A stretch of DNA of 36,489 nucleotides from Cytophagaceae bacterium (GCA_029237685.1 JAQZBV010000014.1:1-36489), one strand, 5' to 3'; positions 7,583 to 16,160 are shown, counted from the first letter of the stretch. Program-made: numbers and translations. The notes: generated from the letters alone by a model not told the origin.

Positions 7583-8773
7583 ATGAAAACGGCAACTACA
7601 TCCACCCTGTCAGCAACACTTACAAAGTTGACTAAACCAACACCTGAAACGTTGTATTCATTGATCGACAACCTGCAGATCACTGATTATTCGGGAAAGA
7701 AAAGCACCCCGCTTAAAAAGGCGAAGACCGCTCCCTTATCCATTTTGGAACTCTACCTGACTTCTATCGAAGCAGGCTCATCTGCCTTGTCTTTTCATTC
7801 TTTTGACGCAGCACTTTCTTTATTAATCGCGAATTTATTGGAAGAGGGAGATAATGCGGTCACCTATAACTCTCAAAGTTTCTACCATAAACAATATACA
7901 CATTGGGGACATTTAGGCATATCCATTAAAAAACCTGAGTTTGTAAACCTGGAGCAATTCAAAAATCAAGTGGATGAGCGCACGAAGTTTATCTACCTGG
8001 AAACCATCAGCGAACAAAATGAAATTCCCGATTTCCAAAAAATCATTGCCTTTGCAAAAACTAAAAACATTCCTGTTATAGTTGATAACAGCATCATTGG
8101 ACCAGGATACGGTTTCAATCCGTTGAAAGAAAAAGCGGATCTTGTCTTGTACAGCACCAAACATTGGCTGACAAAAGAAGCCGGCCCTGTAGAAGCGGTG
8201 ATTATAGAAGGCAATCGGTTCAACTGGTTCACGGAGCAATACCCAACCTTGAATGCAGCTCACCATGAATTGTTTCAGCATTCTTCGACGGAAGCATTTC
8301 CTTCTCTTTTGAGTTTCTTGAAAAAAGATATTCCAAGCATTAATTATTCAGAGAGACAACAAGAACAGTTGACAAATGCCTTGCTGAACCTAAAAACTTC
8401 CGTGTTGAAAAAATACGACATCACCTTTGAAGTGGAGAAATGGTTAAAGCAAAACAAATGGGTGGACAAAACGAACTATGTCGGCTCATTCAACAACAAT
8501 TCCCACTTCAAAGCCCTGACCTATTTTCAAAACGGTTATGGAAATTATTTATCCTTTGCATTGAATGGATTTGATAAAGATTTTGAAACATTCAAAAATC
8601 TTGTGGAAAGCAAATATACGAACTCTCCTCTGATTGAATTCTCTTTTCCGGAATCAAAAAAAGAAATTGGCTTGTACATCCGTTTCGGAGACATCAAGAG
8701 CATTACAGAATTGTTGCATAAACTATTTGATGAATTTAAACCTACGGGTTACTCCACCTTGTTCTTCAATTAA
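7583..8773 (+). CDS. Divergent PLP-dependent enzyme of the Cys/Met metabolism family
   Basis: 396 residues from the ATG with the strong ribosome binding site. The middle matches the fold type I Cys/Met metabolism family (cystathionine synthases/lyases, O-acetylhomoserine sulfhydrylases): EEGDNAVTYNSQSFYHKQYTHWG, the cofactor aspartate D168 in IPVIVDNSIIGPGYG, and the presumed Schiff-base lysine K193 in ADLVLYSTKHWLTKEAG. The usual Y-S-R...N-P-T segment near the N-terminus is replaced by DYSGKKSTPLKKAKTAP, and the C-terminal domain is weakly conserved. Activity on a sulfur amino acid is likely from family and neighbours (metE, lrp), but the reaction cannot be assigned; a non-canonical function is possible. 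The first 40 residues resemble the small ORF at 2947. Confidence 0.75.
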   Translation: MKTATTSTLSATLTKLTKPTPETLYSLIDNLQITDYSGKKSTPLKKAKTAPLSILELYLTSIEAGSSALSFHSFDAALSLLIANLLEEGDNAVTYNSQSFYHKQYTHWGHLGISIKKPEFVNLEQFKNQVDERTKFIYLETISEQNEIPDFQKIIAFAKTKNIPVIVDNSIIGPGYGFNPLKEKADLVLYSTKHWLTKEAGPVEAVIIEGNRFNWFTEQYPTLNAAHHELFQHSSTEAFPSLLSFLKKDIPSINYSERQQEQLTNALLNLKTSVLKKYDITFEVEKWLKQNKWVDKTNYVGSFNNNSHFKALTYFQNGYGNYLSFALNGFDKDFETFKNLVESKYTNSPLIEFSFPESKKEIGLYIRFGDIKSITELLHKLFDEFKPTGYSTLFFN

Positions 8774-9109
8774 TCATTTTTTGAATAGACCTGACCCATT
8801 TTTTGTGCAGCACTTTTAAGTGCTGCACGCTTATACTCACTGTTTATATTCTTTCTAAATTGATTGTTTTACTTAATAAACAGTAAAATAATATACTAAA
8901 GGCATAGAAGGCTCCGTTAAAAAATCAAACGAACCCACCGACTATGTAAAAACGCTCTACCTGTTAACCCAGATTATACATTAAAGTAATAAGGTTCATT
9001 TAAGCCATTCGTTTAAAAAATCTAATGATTGAATGATTTCCATGATACTTAATGCCTAAAGGATAAAAGTTTAATGCTTTGTATTTTGTTCCACTTAAAC
9101 TAACAGGTT
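8774..9109. other. Intergenic region with one hairpin, no gene seen
   Basis: 336 bp between two plus-strand genes. It holds the hairpin at 8805-8828, a weaker 9-bp inverted repeat ACTGTTTAT (8839-8847) / ATAAACAGT (8876-8884), and AT-rich DNA leading to the secreted protein at 9110. A TATTTTG about 25 bp before that gene is a near match to the -7 consensus. I recognise no small RNA. Confidence 0.5.
8805..8828 (+). terminator. Hairpin downstream of the PLP enzyme gene
   Basis: A perfect 11-bp stem GTGCAGCACTT / AAGTGCTGCAC with a 2-nt TT spacer. A T6 run comes before the stem rather than after it, so termination strength is uncertain. Confidence 0.5.
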
Positions 9110-9415
9110 ATGAAAAAGGTAATTATTTTCTCATGCATCGCCATGAGCATGTCACTCGCCTGCGTTGCGCAACAAAAATCATCTTCTAAAAACAAAAACG
9201 GTGGCTACGCTTATTGCGACGAACCTACCTACAAGCTCGATCGCCGGTTAGCAGCTGCCCAAACAGCCACAACAGACAACGGTGGTGCTTCAGGGGCCGG
9301 AACAGGATCCAGTTACGGATCTACTTACTACCGTGGTATAGCCTACAAAAATGCCGGTTTGAAGGCTAAAAAGAAATCAACAGAAAGCACTTCGCCGATT
9401 GCGATGAAAGAATAA
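9110..9415 (+). CDS. Small secreted protein of unknown function
   Basis: 101 residues. A clear signal peptide MKKVIIFSCIAMSMSLACVA is probably cleaved before QQKSSS. A cysteine inside it (SLAC) does not make a good lipobox. The mature part is low in hydrophobic residues and rich in Gly, Ser, Thr, Tyr and Lys (GGASGAGTGSSYGSTYY; basic tail KAKKKSTES), so it is probably flexible and positively charged. I recognise no family. It is monocistronic: a long upstream gap precedes it and a terminator nest follows. Confidence is in the gene, not in a function. Confidence 0.7.
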   Translation: MKKVIIFSCIAMSMSLACVAQQKSSSKNKNGGYAYCDEPTYKLDRRLAAAQTATTDNGGASGAGTGSSYGSTYYRGIAYKNAGLKAKKKSTESTSPIAMKE

Positions 9416-9416
9416 C

Positions 9417-9442
9417 TTAGTTGTTAGTTGTAGTTGTTAGTT
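9417..9442. repeat. TTAGTTG heptanucleotide tandem tract
   Basis: TTAGTTG TTAGTTG TAGTTG TTAGTT begins two bases after the stop codon at 9415. An inverted, shorter counterpart (AACTAACAACT, 9512-9522) lies on the far side of the inner terminator. It overlaps the last codons and stop of the convergent kinase gene. Confidence 0.7.
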
Positions 9443-9443
9443 A

Positions 9444-9485
9444 AAAAAAACAGCCTTGATTAATATTAATCCAGGCTGTTTTTTT
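9444..9485. terminator. Bidirectional intrinsic terminator
   Basis: AACAGCCT-T-GATTAAT pairs with ATTAATC-C-AGGCTGTT, with one mismatch, an A7 run before and a T7 run after. It is a strong terminator for both convergent genes, nested between TTAGTTG-type arms. Confidence 0.85.
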
Positions 9486-9513
9486 ATATAGTTTAGTTAG
9501 TGCGAACTAATAA

Positions 9514-10818
9514 CTAACAACTGAATTCTCTTTTCGTCTTTACTTCTGCCTTCAATTGACTCAATATAGAATACAAGCCAAAATACGTTCTGTTGACATA
9601 TAAAGAATGCCTGGAACCTCTTGCTACTTTTGAATTTTTCACTTCTTTCAAATTCGATACATAGTCCATGTAAGCATAAATATCATTGAAATAAGTTTCA
9701 TTACTAAAATCAAATGTTTCTTGAGTAAATGGAAGCGTAAGCATATCGATCATTTGCTTGAACAGATCAGAAAAAAATATAACATCCTTTTCACTATCCT
9801 CCGCATGGATCATTTCCAATTCCGTATAAATTTCTTTTACTCTTTTCTCATCGTTATAAATCGAACGATCTGTTAAGGCAAAGTAGTTTTCATAAAATCC
9901 ATTGGGAATTTCCTTTATGCATCCAAAGTCAAAGATGGCCAATGTACCGTTCTCTCTCATGAGAAAATTTCCAGGATGTGGATCCGCATGAACTTTTCTC
10001 AGCTGATGAATTTGATAGTCATAGAAATCCCACAAGGCTTGACCTATTTGATTCCGTATTTCCTTAGAAGGATTTGTTTGTAAAAATTCTTTGAGGTGCA
10101 GACCTTCCAGCCAATCCATAGTAATGATGCGAGAAGAAGACCACTCCGGATAATAGACCGGAAAAGCTAAATTGGGAATATGCGCACATTGTGTGGTCAG
10201 TTCTATCGAACGACGCACTTCTAATTCATAGTCTGTTTCTTCGAGCAGTTTCGTTTCAATCTCATCAAAATACTTATCCATTTCCACTTCTTTCAAGCCG
10301 ACCAAACGAATGGCAAAAGGCTTGACCAGTTTCAAATCAGAACTTACACTATTGGCTACGCCCGGATATTGAATTTTAACGGCAAGTTTCTTTCCATCTT
10401 TAGTAGCCTTATGCACCTGGCCGATAGAAGCTGCATTCGTCGCCTGCAGCTCAAAGCTATCATACATCGCCTGAGGTGTTTTACCCAGGGTCTTCATGAA
10501 CGTATTGATCACCAATGGAGAGGATAGCGGAGGCGCACTGTATTGCGCCAAAGAAAATTTATCGACATAGGCTTGCGGCAACATGCCTTTGTCCATACTC
10601 AGCATCTGCGCGACTTTCAGTGCACTTCCTTTCAAATTGCTGAGTGTGGCATAAATATCTTCCGCATTGTCTGCATGCAGTTCGGAATTGTCGCGTTCCG
10701 GATCAAGTATTTTCTTGGTATAATGCTTGACATAATTTCCACCTATTTTAAGACCTGTACTTACAAATTTTGAAGCACGCTCTACTTTACCGGTAGGTAT
10801 AGAATGTTGTTCTTTCAT
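9514..10818 (-). CDS. ABC1/AarF/UbiB-family atypical kinase
   Basis: 434 residues from the ATG at 10818; a TTG five codons upstream is also open but follows the previous stop directly and is less likely. All hallmarks of the family are present: KxGQ-type motif K63GSALKVAQ71, alanine-rich loop ATNAASIGQVH (about 127-136), nucleotide-binding lysine K148 in LAVKIQYP, catalytic HADPHPGN (277-284), and metal-binding DFG (297-299). Family members act as ATPases/kinases linked to isoprenoid quinone or lipid metabolism; the substrate here is unknown. The TetR-like gene lies 15 bp upstream in the same operon. The final Ser-Cys-stop codons are supplied by a TTAGTTG-type repeat on the opposite strand. 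Confidence 0.9.
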   Translation of the reverse strand: MKEQHSIPTGKVERASKFVSTGLKIGGNYVKHYTKKILDPERDNSELHADNAEDIYATLSNLKGSALKVAQMLSMDKGMLPQAYVDKFSLAQYSAPPLSSPLVINTFMKTLGKTPQAMYDSFELQATNAASIGQVHKATKDGKKLAVKIQYPGVANSVSSDLKLVKPFAIRLVGLKEVEMDKYFDEIETKLLEETDYELEVRRSIELTTQCAHIPNLAFPVYYPEWSSSRIITMDWLEGLHLKEFLQTNPSKEIRNQIGQALWDFYDYQIHQLRKVHADPHPGNFLMRENGTLAIFDFGCIKEIPNGFYENYFALTDRSIYNDEKRVKEIYTELEMIHAEDSEKDVIFFSDLFKQMIDMLTLPFTQETFDFSNETYFNDIYAYMDYVSNLKEVKNSKVARGSRHSLYVNRTYFGLYSILSQLKAEVKTKREFSC

Positions 10819-10833
10819 GGTGGTTTTCCTCAA

Positions 10834-11463
10834 CTATCTTTTGGATTGAAAAACAAATTTGCCAAAGTCCAATAATGTATCGAAGGTATTTTCACTGACC
10901 AATTTAAAACTTAGGTTCACCGCTTTTTCTATCGCCGCGTCTGTTTGTTCAAACTCGCTGCTTTCATCTTCAATCCAGTAATTCAAAACAAAGAGCAATT
11001 GAATCCAAAAGCCGTGCACATATTTATCAGAAATGTACTTGCGTTCTTTTACTTCATTGCTTGCCTCACCTTCACGCAACAATCCGTTGACATAATCGTG
11101 GAATGCAACACGCAACGTACTCAAGTTGTCAGCTCTTAAATCACGAAAAGAAAAACCTTTCTTCCGCTGCAAAATAAAACTGCGGAGTTTCAATAGATTT
11201 TGGATCCACAAGAAATAGAAGGCCAATAACTTTTCTCGGGAAGAGTATCCTGCATAGACAGGATCGTTATGCAGTTGTTCCAATGTTTCCTGAAACTTTG
11301 ACAACCAAACGTCTTTTTCTACCGCTTTCAAGGAAGCATAGTGGGTATAGAAAGCTTCTTCGCTTTCGTTCAATAGTTTTGCCAATTCATAAACGGAGTG
11401 AGGTTCTCTGCCATGCTCCAGGTTGAATTGTACGTACGTGTCTCTGATGATGTATTTTTCCAT
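10834..11463 (-). CDS. TetR-like regulator paired with the ABC1 kinase
   Basis: 209 residues from the ATG at 11463 (MEKYIIRDTYVQFNLEHGRE). The N-terminal 50 residues form a TetR-like three-helix DNA-binding unit: HSVYELAKLLNESEEAFYTHYASLKAVEKDVW. The rest is helical with no catalytic motif. The frame stays open to a TTG at 11553, but that codon lies in the U-tract of the upstream terminator, so the longer form is unlikely. It ends 15 bp before the kinase ATG, an arrangement I associate with Bacteroidota AarF genes. The helix-turn-helix is divergent, so a non-DNA-binding helical partner of the kinase is a possible alternative. Confidence 0.75.
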   Translation of the reverse strand: MEKYIIRDTYVQFNLEHGREPHSVYELAKLLNESEEAFYTHYASLKAVEKDVWLSKFQETLEQLHNDPVYAGYSSREKLLAFYFLWIQNLLKLRSFILQRKKGFSFRDLRADNLSTLRVAFHDYVNGLLREGEASNEVKERKYISDKYVHGFWIQLLFVLNYWIEDESSEFEQTDAAIEKAVNLSFKLVSENTFDTLLDFGKFVFQSKR

Positions 11464-11552
11464 GAGATTGAGGGGAGGAAGGTTGGATAGTAGGATAACA
11501 AATCCAGAACGTAAAAGTTCTTCCGATGGTATTGATTTTACAGGGGAAGACA

Positions 11553-11583
11553 AAAAAATAGGCTGTCTTTCTAAAGACAGCCT
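11553..11583 (-). terminator. Intrinsic terminator of the peroxiredoxin-like gene
   Basis: A perfect 11-bp stem AGGCTGTCTTT / AAAGACAGCCT with a 2-nt loop. On the minus strand it is followed by ATTTTTTTG. It separates the redoxin gene from the TetR-kinase operon. Confidence 0.88.
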
Positions 11584-11610
11584 AACTCTCGTATAATGGG
11601 GAATAATGTA

Positions 11611-12144
11611 TTATAAAAATGGGAGAAAGTCACTAACATCGGCTCTCTTCGTGAAGGAATCCGGGAAATAGACATATTTGATCTTACCATCTTTTCCGAT
11701 CACATATAACGCCGGAACAGGATTGGCTTCCTCATTGAACATATCGGCTTTCAACATGGTATTGTATTTGAAACACACTTTTTTATTGGAGTCATTCAAT
11801 AAGGGAAAGGTCGCTCCTGTTTTTTCAATACTTCTTTGTACCGCAGATTCCTGCTGAGGACTTATTCCAACCAACTGAGCCCCTTTTGCTTTGATCAGGT
11901 GCAAACTGTCCTGATAGTTTTTCATGTACTTATTGCAAAACGGACACCATTGACCACGGTAAAAGAATACGACTACCGGACCATTTGCTAGCGCTTTGGA
12001 CAACTTGAACATGACATCGTTTTGATTGTATAAACTAAAATCCGGAGCAACATCTCCTACTTTTAATCCAAATACTTCATCCTGAGCAGAAGCACTCAAT
12101 AGACCGGCAAAGAAGAAAAAGCACAGTGTAACTAATTTTTTCAT
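11611..12144 (-). CDS. Exported peroxiredoxin/thioredoxin-like protein (AhpC/TSA family)
   Basis: 177 residues from the ATG at 12144; an upstream in-frame TTG (12168) is not needed. The signal peptide MKKLVTLCFFFFAGLLSASA is probably cleaved before QDEVFG, placing the protein in the periplasm. The thioredoxin fold follows: VGDVAPDFSLYNQNDV, then the active site FFYRGQWCPFCNKYM with a CxxC, and a cis-proline-like NPVPALYVIGKDGKI. The YRGxWCPFC form is typical of peroxiredoxin-like redoxins. It probably reduces peroxides or disulfides outside the inner membrane. Monocistronic, with its own terminator. Confidence 0.85.
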   Translation of the reverse strand: MKKLVTLCFFFFAGLLSASAQDEVFGLKVGDVAPDFSLYNQNDVMFKLSKALANGPVVVFFYRGQWCPFCNKYMKNYQDSLHLIKAKGAQLVGISPQQESAVQRSIEKTGATFPLLNDSNKKVCFKYNTMLKADMFNEEANPVPALYVIGKDGKIKYVYFPDSFTKRADVSDFLPFL

Positions 12145-12273
12145 AATGTTTTGTTTAGAGGAGAACAAGAGTGAAGATACAGATTATACGGGATCCGGCA
12201 AAAAGAAGGATGAAAGATGCTTGATAAAGATTCGGTTTTGAACAGTAAATAAGCGGTTTTATTGTAGTTGAGT

Positions 12274-12301
12274 AGCGAAAATGAGGCGATGTCATTTCGC
12301 T
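12274..12301. other. Imperfect hairpin in the redoxin-MATE gap
   Basis: AGCGAAAATGA (12274-12284) pairs with TCATTTCGCT (12292-12301) with a one-base bulge. It lies downstream of the MATE gene on the minus strand and could help end its transcript. Confidence 0.35.
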
Positions 12302-12357
12302 TTTCTAATTTTTACAAAAAAATTGTGGCGGACAAATCGCTAGATGGTATTATAACG

Positions 12358-12385
12358 GTAGAGACGCCATGCATTGCGTCTCTAC
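12358..12385. repeat. GACGC-ATGCAT-GCGTC palindrome, copy 1
   Basis: A 28-bp near-perfect palindrome (GTAGAGACGCCATG / CATTGCGTCTCTAC, one mismatched pair). Its right end contains the TAG stop codon of the MATE gene (12382-12384). A second member of the family is at 20911-20940. Palindromes of this kind are, to my knowledge, dispersed repeats in Bacteroidota and cyanobacteria. Confidence 0.8.
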
Positions 12386-13734
12386 TGGTTTGATTTCCCA
12401 ATCCGTCCGGATAAAATCCTAAAACGGAAAAACATCAGCAAGGCCGCGATAAACAATCCGATCGTAAATCCATACCAAATTCCCTGTACCCCCATGCCTT
12501 GGTAAAACGTCAGCCAATACCCTACCGGTAATCCTATGATCCAGTAAGCGAGTAAAGCGATGATGGTTGGAGCGACAACATCTCCAATACCCCTTAATGC
12601 GCCAATTCCGATGACTTGTATACCATCAGCCAGTTGAAAAACCGCGGCTATAATTAATAAACTTGCTGTCGTCTGTATGATGTCTATTTCTCCCACAAAC
12701 AAAGCAGGGAGTTCAAAACGGAACAAGATAAAAAGAACGCTGATACTCAACATGAATACACTGACCATAGCAAACGCTACCATTCCTGCCTTGCGTATTT
12801 CTTTCAGATTTCCGGCACCCCATTCATAACCCACCCTGACGGATACCGCAGCCGTCAAGCCCGTAGCCGCCATGTAAGAAGTAGCGGCCAAATTGAGTGC
12901 AATATGGTGAGAGGCAATCGCCGTCGTGGAATTTAACCAACTGATAAAAATCGCCCCCAACCCAAATACGGCAGATTCCATGGACAATTGGATGCCAACC
13001 GGAAAACTCTTTCTTAACAACACTTTCATCACAGACCACTTAAAAGGATCGATCCAAAAGCGTTTGAAATAATGATTCAAAGAAGAAGCATATACCACAT
13101 AACCCGCCATAAGCAATGCCATGCCAACACGAGAAACAACTGTTCCCATCGCAATGCCATTCAAGCCCATTTCAGGAAAACCAAATTTACCGTAGGCGAA
13201 AAACCAGTTCAAAATCACATTCAAAAATGTTCCCGCCAAACTGATGTACATGGCTGGAGCCGTGCTGAACAAGCCTTCCGCGTATTGGCGAAAAGACTGA
13301 TAAACCATGGCCGGAAGAATAGATAAAGCAATCAGGTGTAAAAAAGGAACTGCGTGTTTTAATAAATCTTCATTGGAAGTAAATACCGTGATATACGACG
13401 CACTGAAATACAACATGGCGGTTAATACAGCACCAGTGAAGACATTCATGTAAAGGCTTTGCCAGAATAAAGCGCGAATGTGTGCACTGTCCTTCTCTCC
13501 ATGTGCTTTCGCGATCAAAGGAGATGTGCCGCTTGAAATACCAATACCAAAAAACAAAAACGGAAAATAAAAAGCAAAAGCAAAAGAAGCTGCGGCCAGA
13601 TAAAGACCACCGAGCTTACCAGCCATATAGGTGTCTGCAAGACCAACTGCCATGTGCCCTAGTTGCGCTAAAGTAACGGGGTATGCCAGTAGTAATAATT
13701 TTTTGATGTGTTGAGGATATGTAATAACTGTCAT
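12382..13734 (-). CDS. MATE family cation/drug antiporter (NorM type)
   Basis: 450 residues with about 12 membrane segments in two homologous halves. The start is typical of the family: ITYPQHIKKLLLLAYPVTLA, then LGHMAVGLADTYMAGKLGG. The second half begins around residue 240 with SFPVGIQLSMESAVFGLGA. Family members export cationic compounds or drugs with sodium or proton import; the substrate cannot be read from sequence. The start codon follows the proline dehydrogenase stop by 2 bp, so the two are translationally coupled, which is unusual company for a MATE gene. The stop codon lies within an intergenic palindrome. Confidence 0.92.
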   Translation of the reverse strand: MTVITYPQHIKKLLLLAYPVTLAQLGHMAVGLADTYMAGKLGGLYLAAASFAFAFYFPFLFFGIGISSGTSPLIAKAHGEKDSAHIRALFWQSLYMNVFTGAVLTAMLYFSASYITVFTSNEDLLKHAVPFLHLIALSILPAMVYQSFRQYAEGLFSTAPAMYISLAGTFLNVILNWFFAYGKFGFPEMGLNGIAMGTVVSRVGMALLMAGYVVYASSLNHYFKRFWIDPFKWSVMKVLLRKSFPVGIQLSMESAVFGLGAIFISWLNSTTAIASHHIALNLAATSYMAATGLTAAVSVRVGYEWGAGNLKEIRKAGMVAFAMVSVFMLSISVLFILFRFELPALFVGEIDIIQTTASLLIIAAVFQLADGIQVIGIGALRGIGDVVAPTIIALLAYWIIGLPVGYWLTFYQGMGVQGIWYGFTIGLFIAALLMFFRFRILSGRIGKSNQ

Positions 13735-13736
13735 GT

Positions 13737-14906
13737 TTAATGCTTCAGGCTTTCCCTTCTTTCCAATTCCTTTTTCAGCAGTTCCAATTCTCTGCCCGAC
13801 TGTCCGGACACTGATTTGTTTTCATTTGCCCGCCTGAACAAATAAGGCAAGCTCAATTTCATGGGACCAAAAGGAAGATACTTCGCTACATTATATCCTT
13901 GCGCCGCTAAATTAAACGTGAGATGATCGCTCATGCCGTATAACTGGGCAAACCAGATGCCGTTGTAGGAGGACTGAATCTTATTCATTTCCATGAGATC
14001 CAATGTGATCGCCACACTTTCTTCGTTGTGTGTGCCGATGCACAGTGCAATGTCTTCCGCCAAACAGAAAGACAAAGCTTCATTAAATGCTTGATCCGTC
14101 TGCTGTTTGGTTTCCCAGATCGGACTGTTGTAGCCCATTTTTTCTGCACGCTCATTTTCTTTTTCCAGGTAAGCCCCACGTACCAGCTTCACCCCTGGAA
14201 TAAAAGATCTTTTCTTCCCTGTATCGGCCAATTGTTGCAAACGCTTTGGCATATCCTTGCGATACATTTGACAGGTATTAAAGATCCAGGCCTGCTCTGT
14301 GTTGTAAAGAAACATTGCGGACAGCGCCCATTCATCAATGACATTCTGAATCCAGCTTTCCTCTGCATCTACCATGACACGCACGCCAGCCTCTATAGCA
14401 GTGGAGAAAATACGATGAACACGTTGATCCAATTGCTCACATTCCTCCTGCTCTTTCTCTGATAAAGCCACACCTTGCTGTACTTTCATCAAAAGATTGA
14501 CTGAACCCAGCGCCGATACCTTAAATACCGCGAAAGAAATGTTCCTTTCACTTTGAGCCAAATCGATCGTCTGAAGAACCTGATGCATGGCCAAATCAAA
14601 TGCCTTTTGACTTTCCTGACCCTCTGCGACATAGTCTGGAATGCTATAAACACCGAAACGCTGCAAATCTGCCATTGTTTTTTGGCATTCGTCCAGGGTT
14701 TCTCCGCCACAAAATTGCTCGTACAACGTGCTTTTTATAACTTTTTTAAGTCCCAGAGGCAGTTTCAATGCTGTTTTTATCAAATAAGTCCCTATCTTTG
14801 TAAGCTCGGGGAAGCCCATTAATCGAAAAAGCCAGTACGCTTGAAGCAACTGTTTCTTTGATTTAGAGCGGAACGCGATTTCGGTATCGTTAAATAAGGT
14901 ACTCAT
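13737..14906 (-). CDS. Proline dehydrogenase (PRODH domain)
   Basis: 389 residues from the ATG at 14906 (MSTLFNDTEIAFRSKSKKQL); the frame is open 18 codons upstream but that part is not family-like. FAD-dependent oxidation of L-proline to pyrroline-5-carboxylate is the family reaction. Recognisable parts are VMVDAEESWIQ, the GVKLVRGAYLEKENERAEK strand-loop, CIGTHNEESV, and the C-terminal substrate motif YLFRRANENKS with its paired arginines. It is a monofunctional enzyme. The matching P5C dehydrogenase is 7 kb away at 21964. It diverges from the DAHP synthase gene across 74 bp and is coupled to the MATE gene downstream. Confidence 0.94.
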   Translation of the reverse strand: MSTLFNDTEIAFRSKSKKQLLQAYWLFRLMGFPELTKIGTYLIKTALKLPLGLKKVIKSTLYEQFCGGETLDECQKTMADLQRFGVYSIPDYVAEGQESQKAFDLAMHQVLQTIDLAQSERNISFAVFKVSALGSVNLLMKVQQGVALSEKEQEECEQLDQRVHRIFSTAIEAGVRVMVDAEESWIQNVIDEWALSAMFLYNTEQAWIFNTCQMYRKDMPKRLQQLADTGKKRSFIPGVKLVRGAYLEKENERAEKMGYNSPIWETKQQTDQAFNEALSFCLAEDIALCIGTHNEESVAITLDLMEMNKIQSSYNGIWFAQLYGMSDHLTFNLAAQGYNVAKYLPFGPMKLSLPYLFRRANENKSVSGQSGRELELLKKELERRESLKH

Positions 14907-14980
14907 ACATGGAACTTGAACGTAAAGGAACAGGTTCTTATTGAAATAAAAAAACAACAAACAACAGAGAGGAATAGATT

Positions 14981-16084
14981 ATGAAAGTTGATCTTCAAGT
15001 GAATCCCATTGAAACATGGGCAAAGACGACACACAAGCCTTTGATCATTGCAGGACCGTGCAGCGCAGAAACTCCTGAACAATTGTTGGCTACCGCTAAG
15101 CAATTGAAAGAGTTGGGTAAAGTAGATGTACTTCGCGCAGGTATATGGAAACCCCGTACAAGACCAAACGCTTTTGAAGGCGCTGGTGAAGACGGCTTGA
15201 AGTGGTTTGCCGATGTGAAGAAAGAGTTGGGGATGATGATTGGTACGGAAGTAGCCAACCCTGAACATATAGAATTAGCCTTGAAATACGGCGTTGATGT
15301 ATTGTGGATCGGAGCGCGTACTACGGTAAGTCCTTTCGCGATCCAGGAAATGGCGGACGCTTTGCAAGGTGTTGACGTTCCTGTATTGGTGAAGAACCCT
15401 ACTCACCCTGAGCTGGGACTTTGGATCGGAGCATTCGAGCGTTTCCACAGAGCTGGTATTAAAAACTTAGCGGCGATTCACCGTGGATTCTCTACCATTG
15501 ATAAATCTAAATTCCGTAACGTTCCTACTTGGTCTATTCCGATCGAATTGAAACGTATCGCACCGCAAATTCCGATCATTTGTGATCCAAGTCACATCGG
15601 TGGTAAGAGAGATTTGATTTTCGATATTTCTCAAAAAGCAATGGATCTTGGTTTCGATGGTTTGATGATTGAAACACACATCGATCCGGACAAAGCATGG
15701 AGTGATGCAGATCAACAAGTAACTCCGGCTCGTTTGGGAGAAATCTTGCGTGATTTGAAAATCCGTGAAGTAACCAGCGATAACCAATCTTTCAATGATA
15801 GTCTCGAAGATTTGAGAGCGAAAATTGACAGCTTAGACAGAGAGTTGATCGAAGTATTGACGGCACGTATGGCGATCGTTGAAAAAATCGGTGAATACAA
15901 AAAGGATAACAACGTAACGACACTACAAGTCAATCGTTGGGATGAGATCATGAAGAACTTGAATTCTCTGGCTCAGAAAATGAACTTGAGTGAAACGTAT
16001 GTAGAAGACTTGTTCAAAATCATTCACGAAGAGTCTATCCGTAAGCAGACAGAAATCATGAAAGCGGTAGAAAGCAAAGCTTAA
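14981..16084 (+). CDS. Bifunctional DAHP synthase / chorismate mutase
   Basis: 367 residues. Residues 1-265 are a type I-beta (KDO8P synthase-like) DAHP synthase: IIAGPCSAETPEQ, VLRAGIWKPRTRPNAFEG, GTEVANPEHIELAL, LVKNPTHPELGLWIGA, ICDPSHIGGKR and MIETHIDPDKAWSDADQQ. Residues 275-360 are an AroQ-type chorismate mutase helix bundle (LEDLRAKIDSLDRELIEVLTARMAIVEKIGEYKK). It joins the first shikimate step to the branch toward phenylalanine and tyrosine; in related fusions the mutase domain mediates feedback inhibition by prephenate. The ATG has a modest AGAGGA ribosome binding site. A terminator follows, so aroB-aroA downstream may have a separate promoter. Confidence 0.96.
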   Translation: MKVDLQVNPIETWAKTTHKPLIIAGPCSAETPEQLLATAKQLKELGKVDVLRAGIWKPRTRPNAFEGAGEDGLKWFADVKKELGMMIGTEVANPEHIELALKYGVDVLWIGARTTVSPFAIQEMADALQGVDVPVLVKNPTHPELGLWIGAFERFHRAGIKNLAAIHRGFSTIDKSKFRNVPTWSIPIELKRIAPQIPIICDPSHIGGKRDLIFDISQKAMDLGFDGLMIETHIDPDKAWSDADQQVTPARLGEILRDLKIREVTSDNQSFNDSLEDLRAKIDSLDRELIEVLTARMAIVEKIGEYKKDNNVTTLQVNRWDEIMKNLNSLAQKMNLSETYVEDLFKIIHEESIRKQTEIMKAVESKA

Positions 16085-16105
16085 TCACCTTCAACTATAG
16101 TAATG

Positions 16106-16138
16106 AGTCCCGCTCCTTTGGCGCGGGACTTTTATTTT
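16106..16138 (+). terminator. Intrinsic terminator after DAHP synthase
   Basis: AGTCCCGC (16106-16113) pairs with GCGGGACT (16123-16130), followed by TTTATTTT. Confidence 0.85.
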
Positions 16139-16160
16139 AAGCACCTTTAGGAATTTTTGC

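Noticed and set aside
11464-11553. N-terminal extension of the TetR-like protein to a TTG at 11553
   Set aside because: The TTG lies in the U-tract of the redoxin terminator; the extension is not TetR-like and a good ATG exists at 11463.
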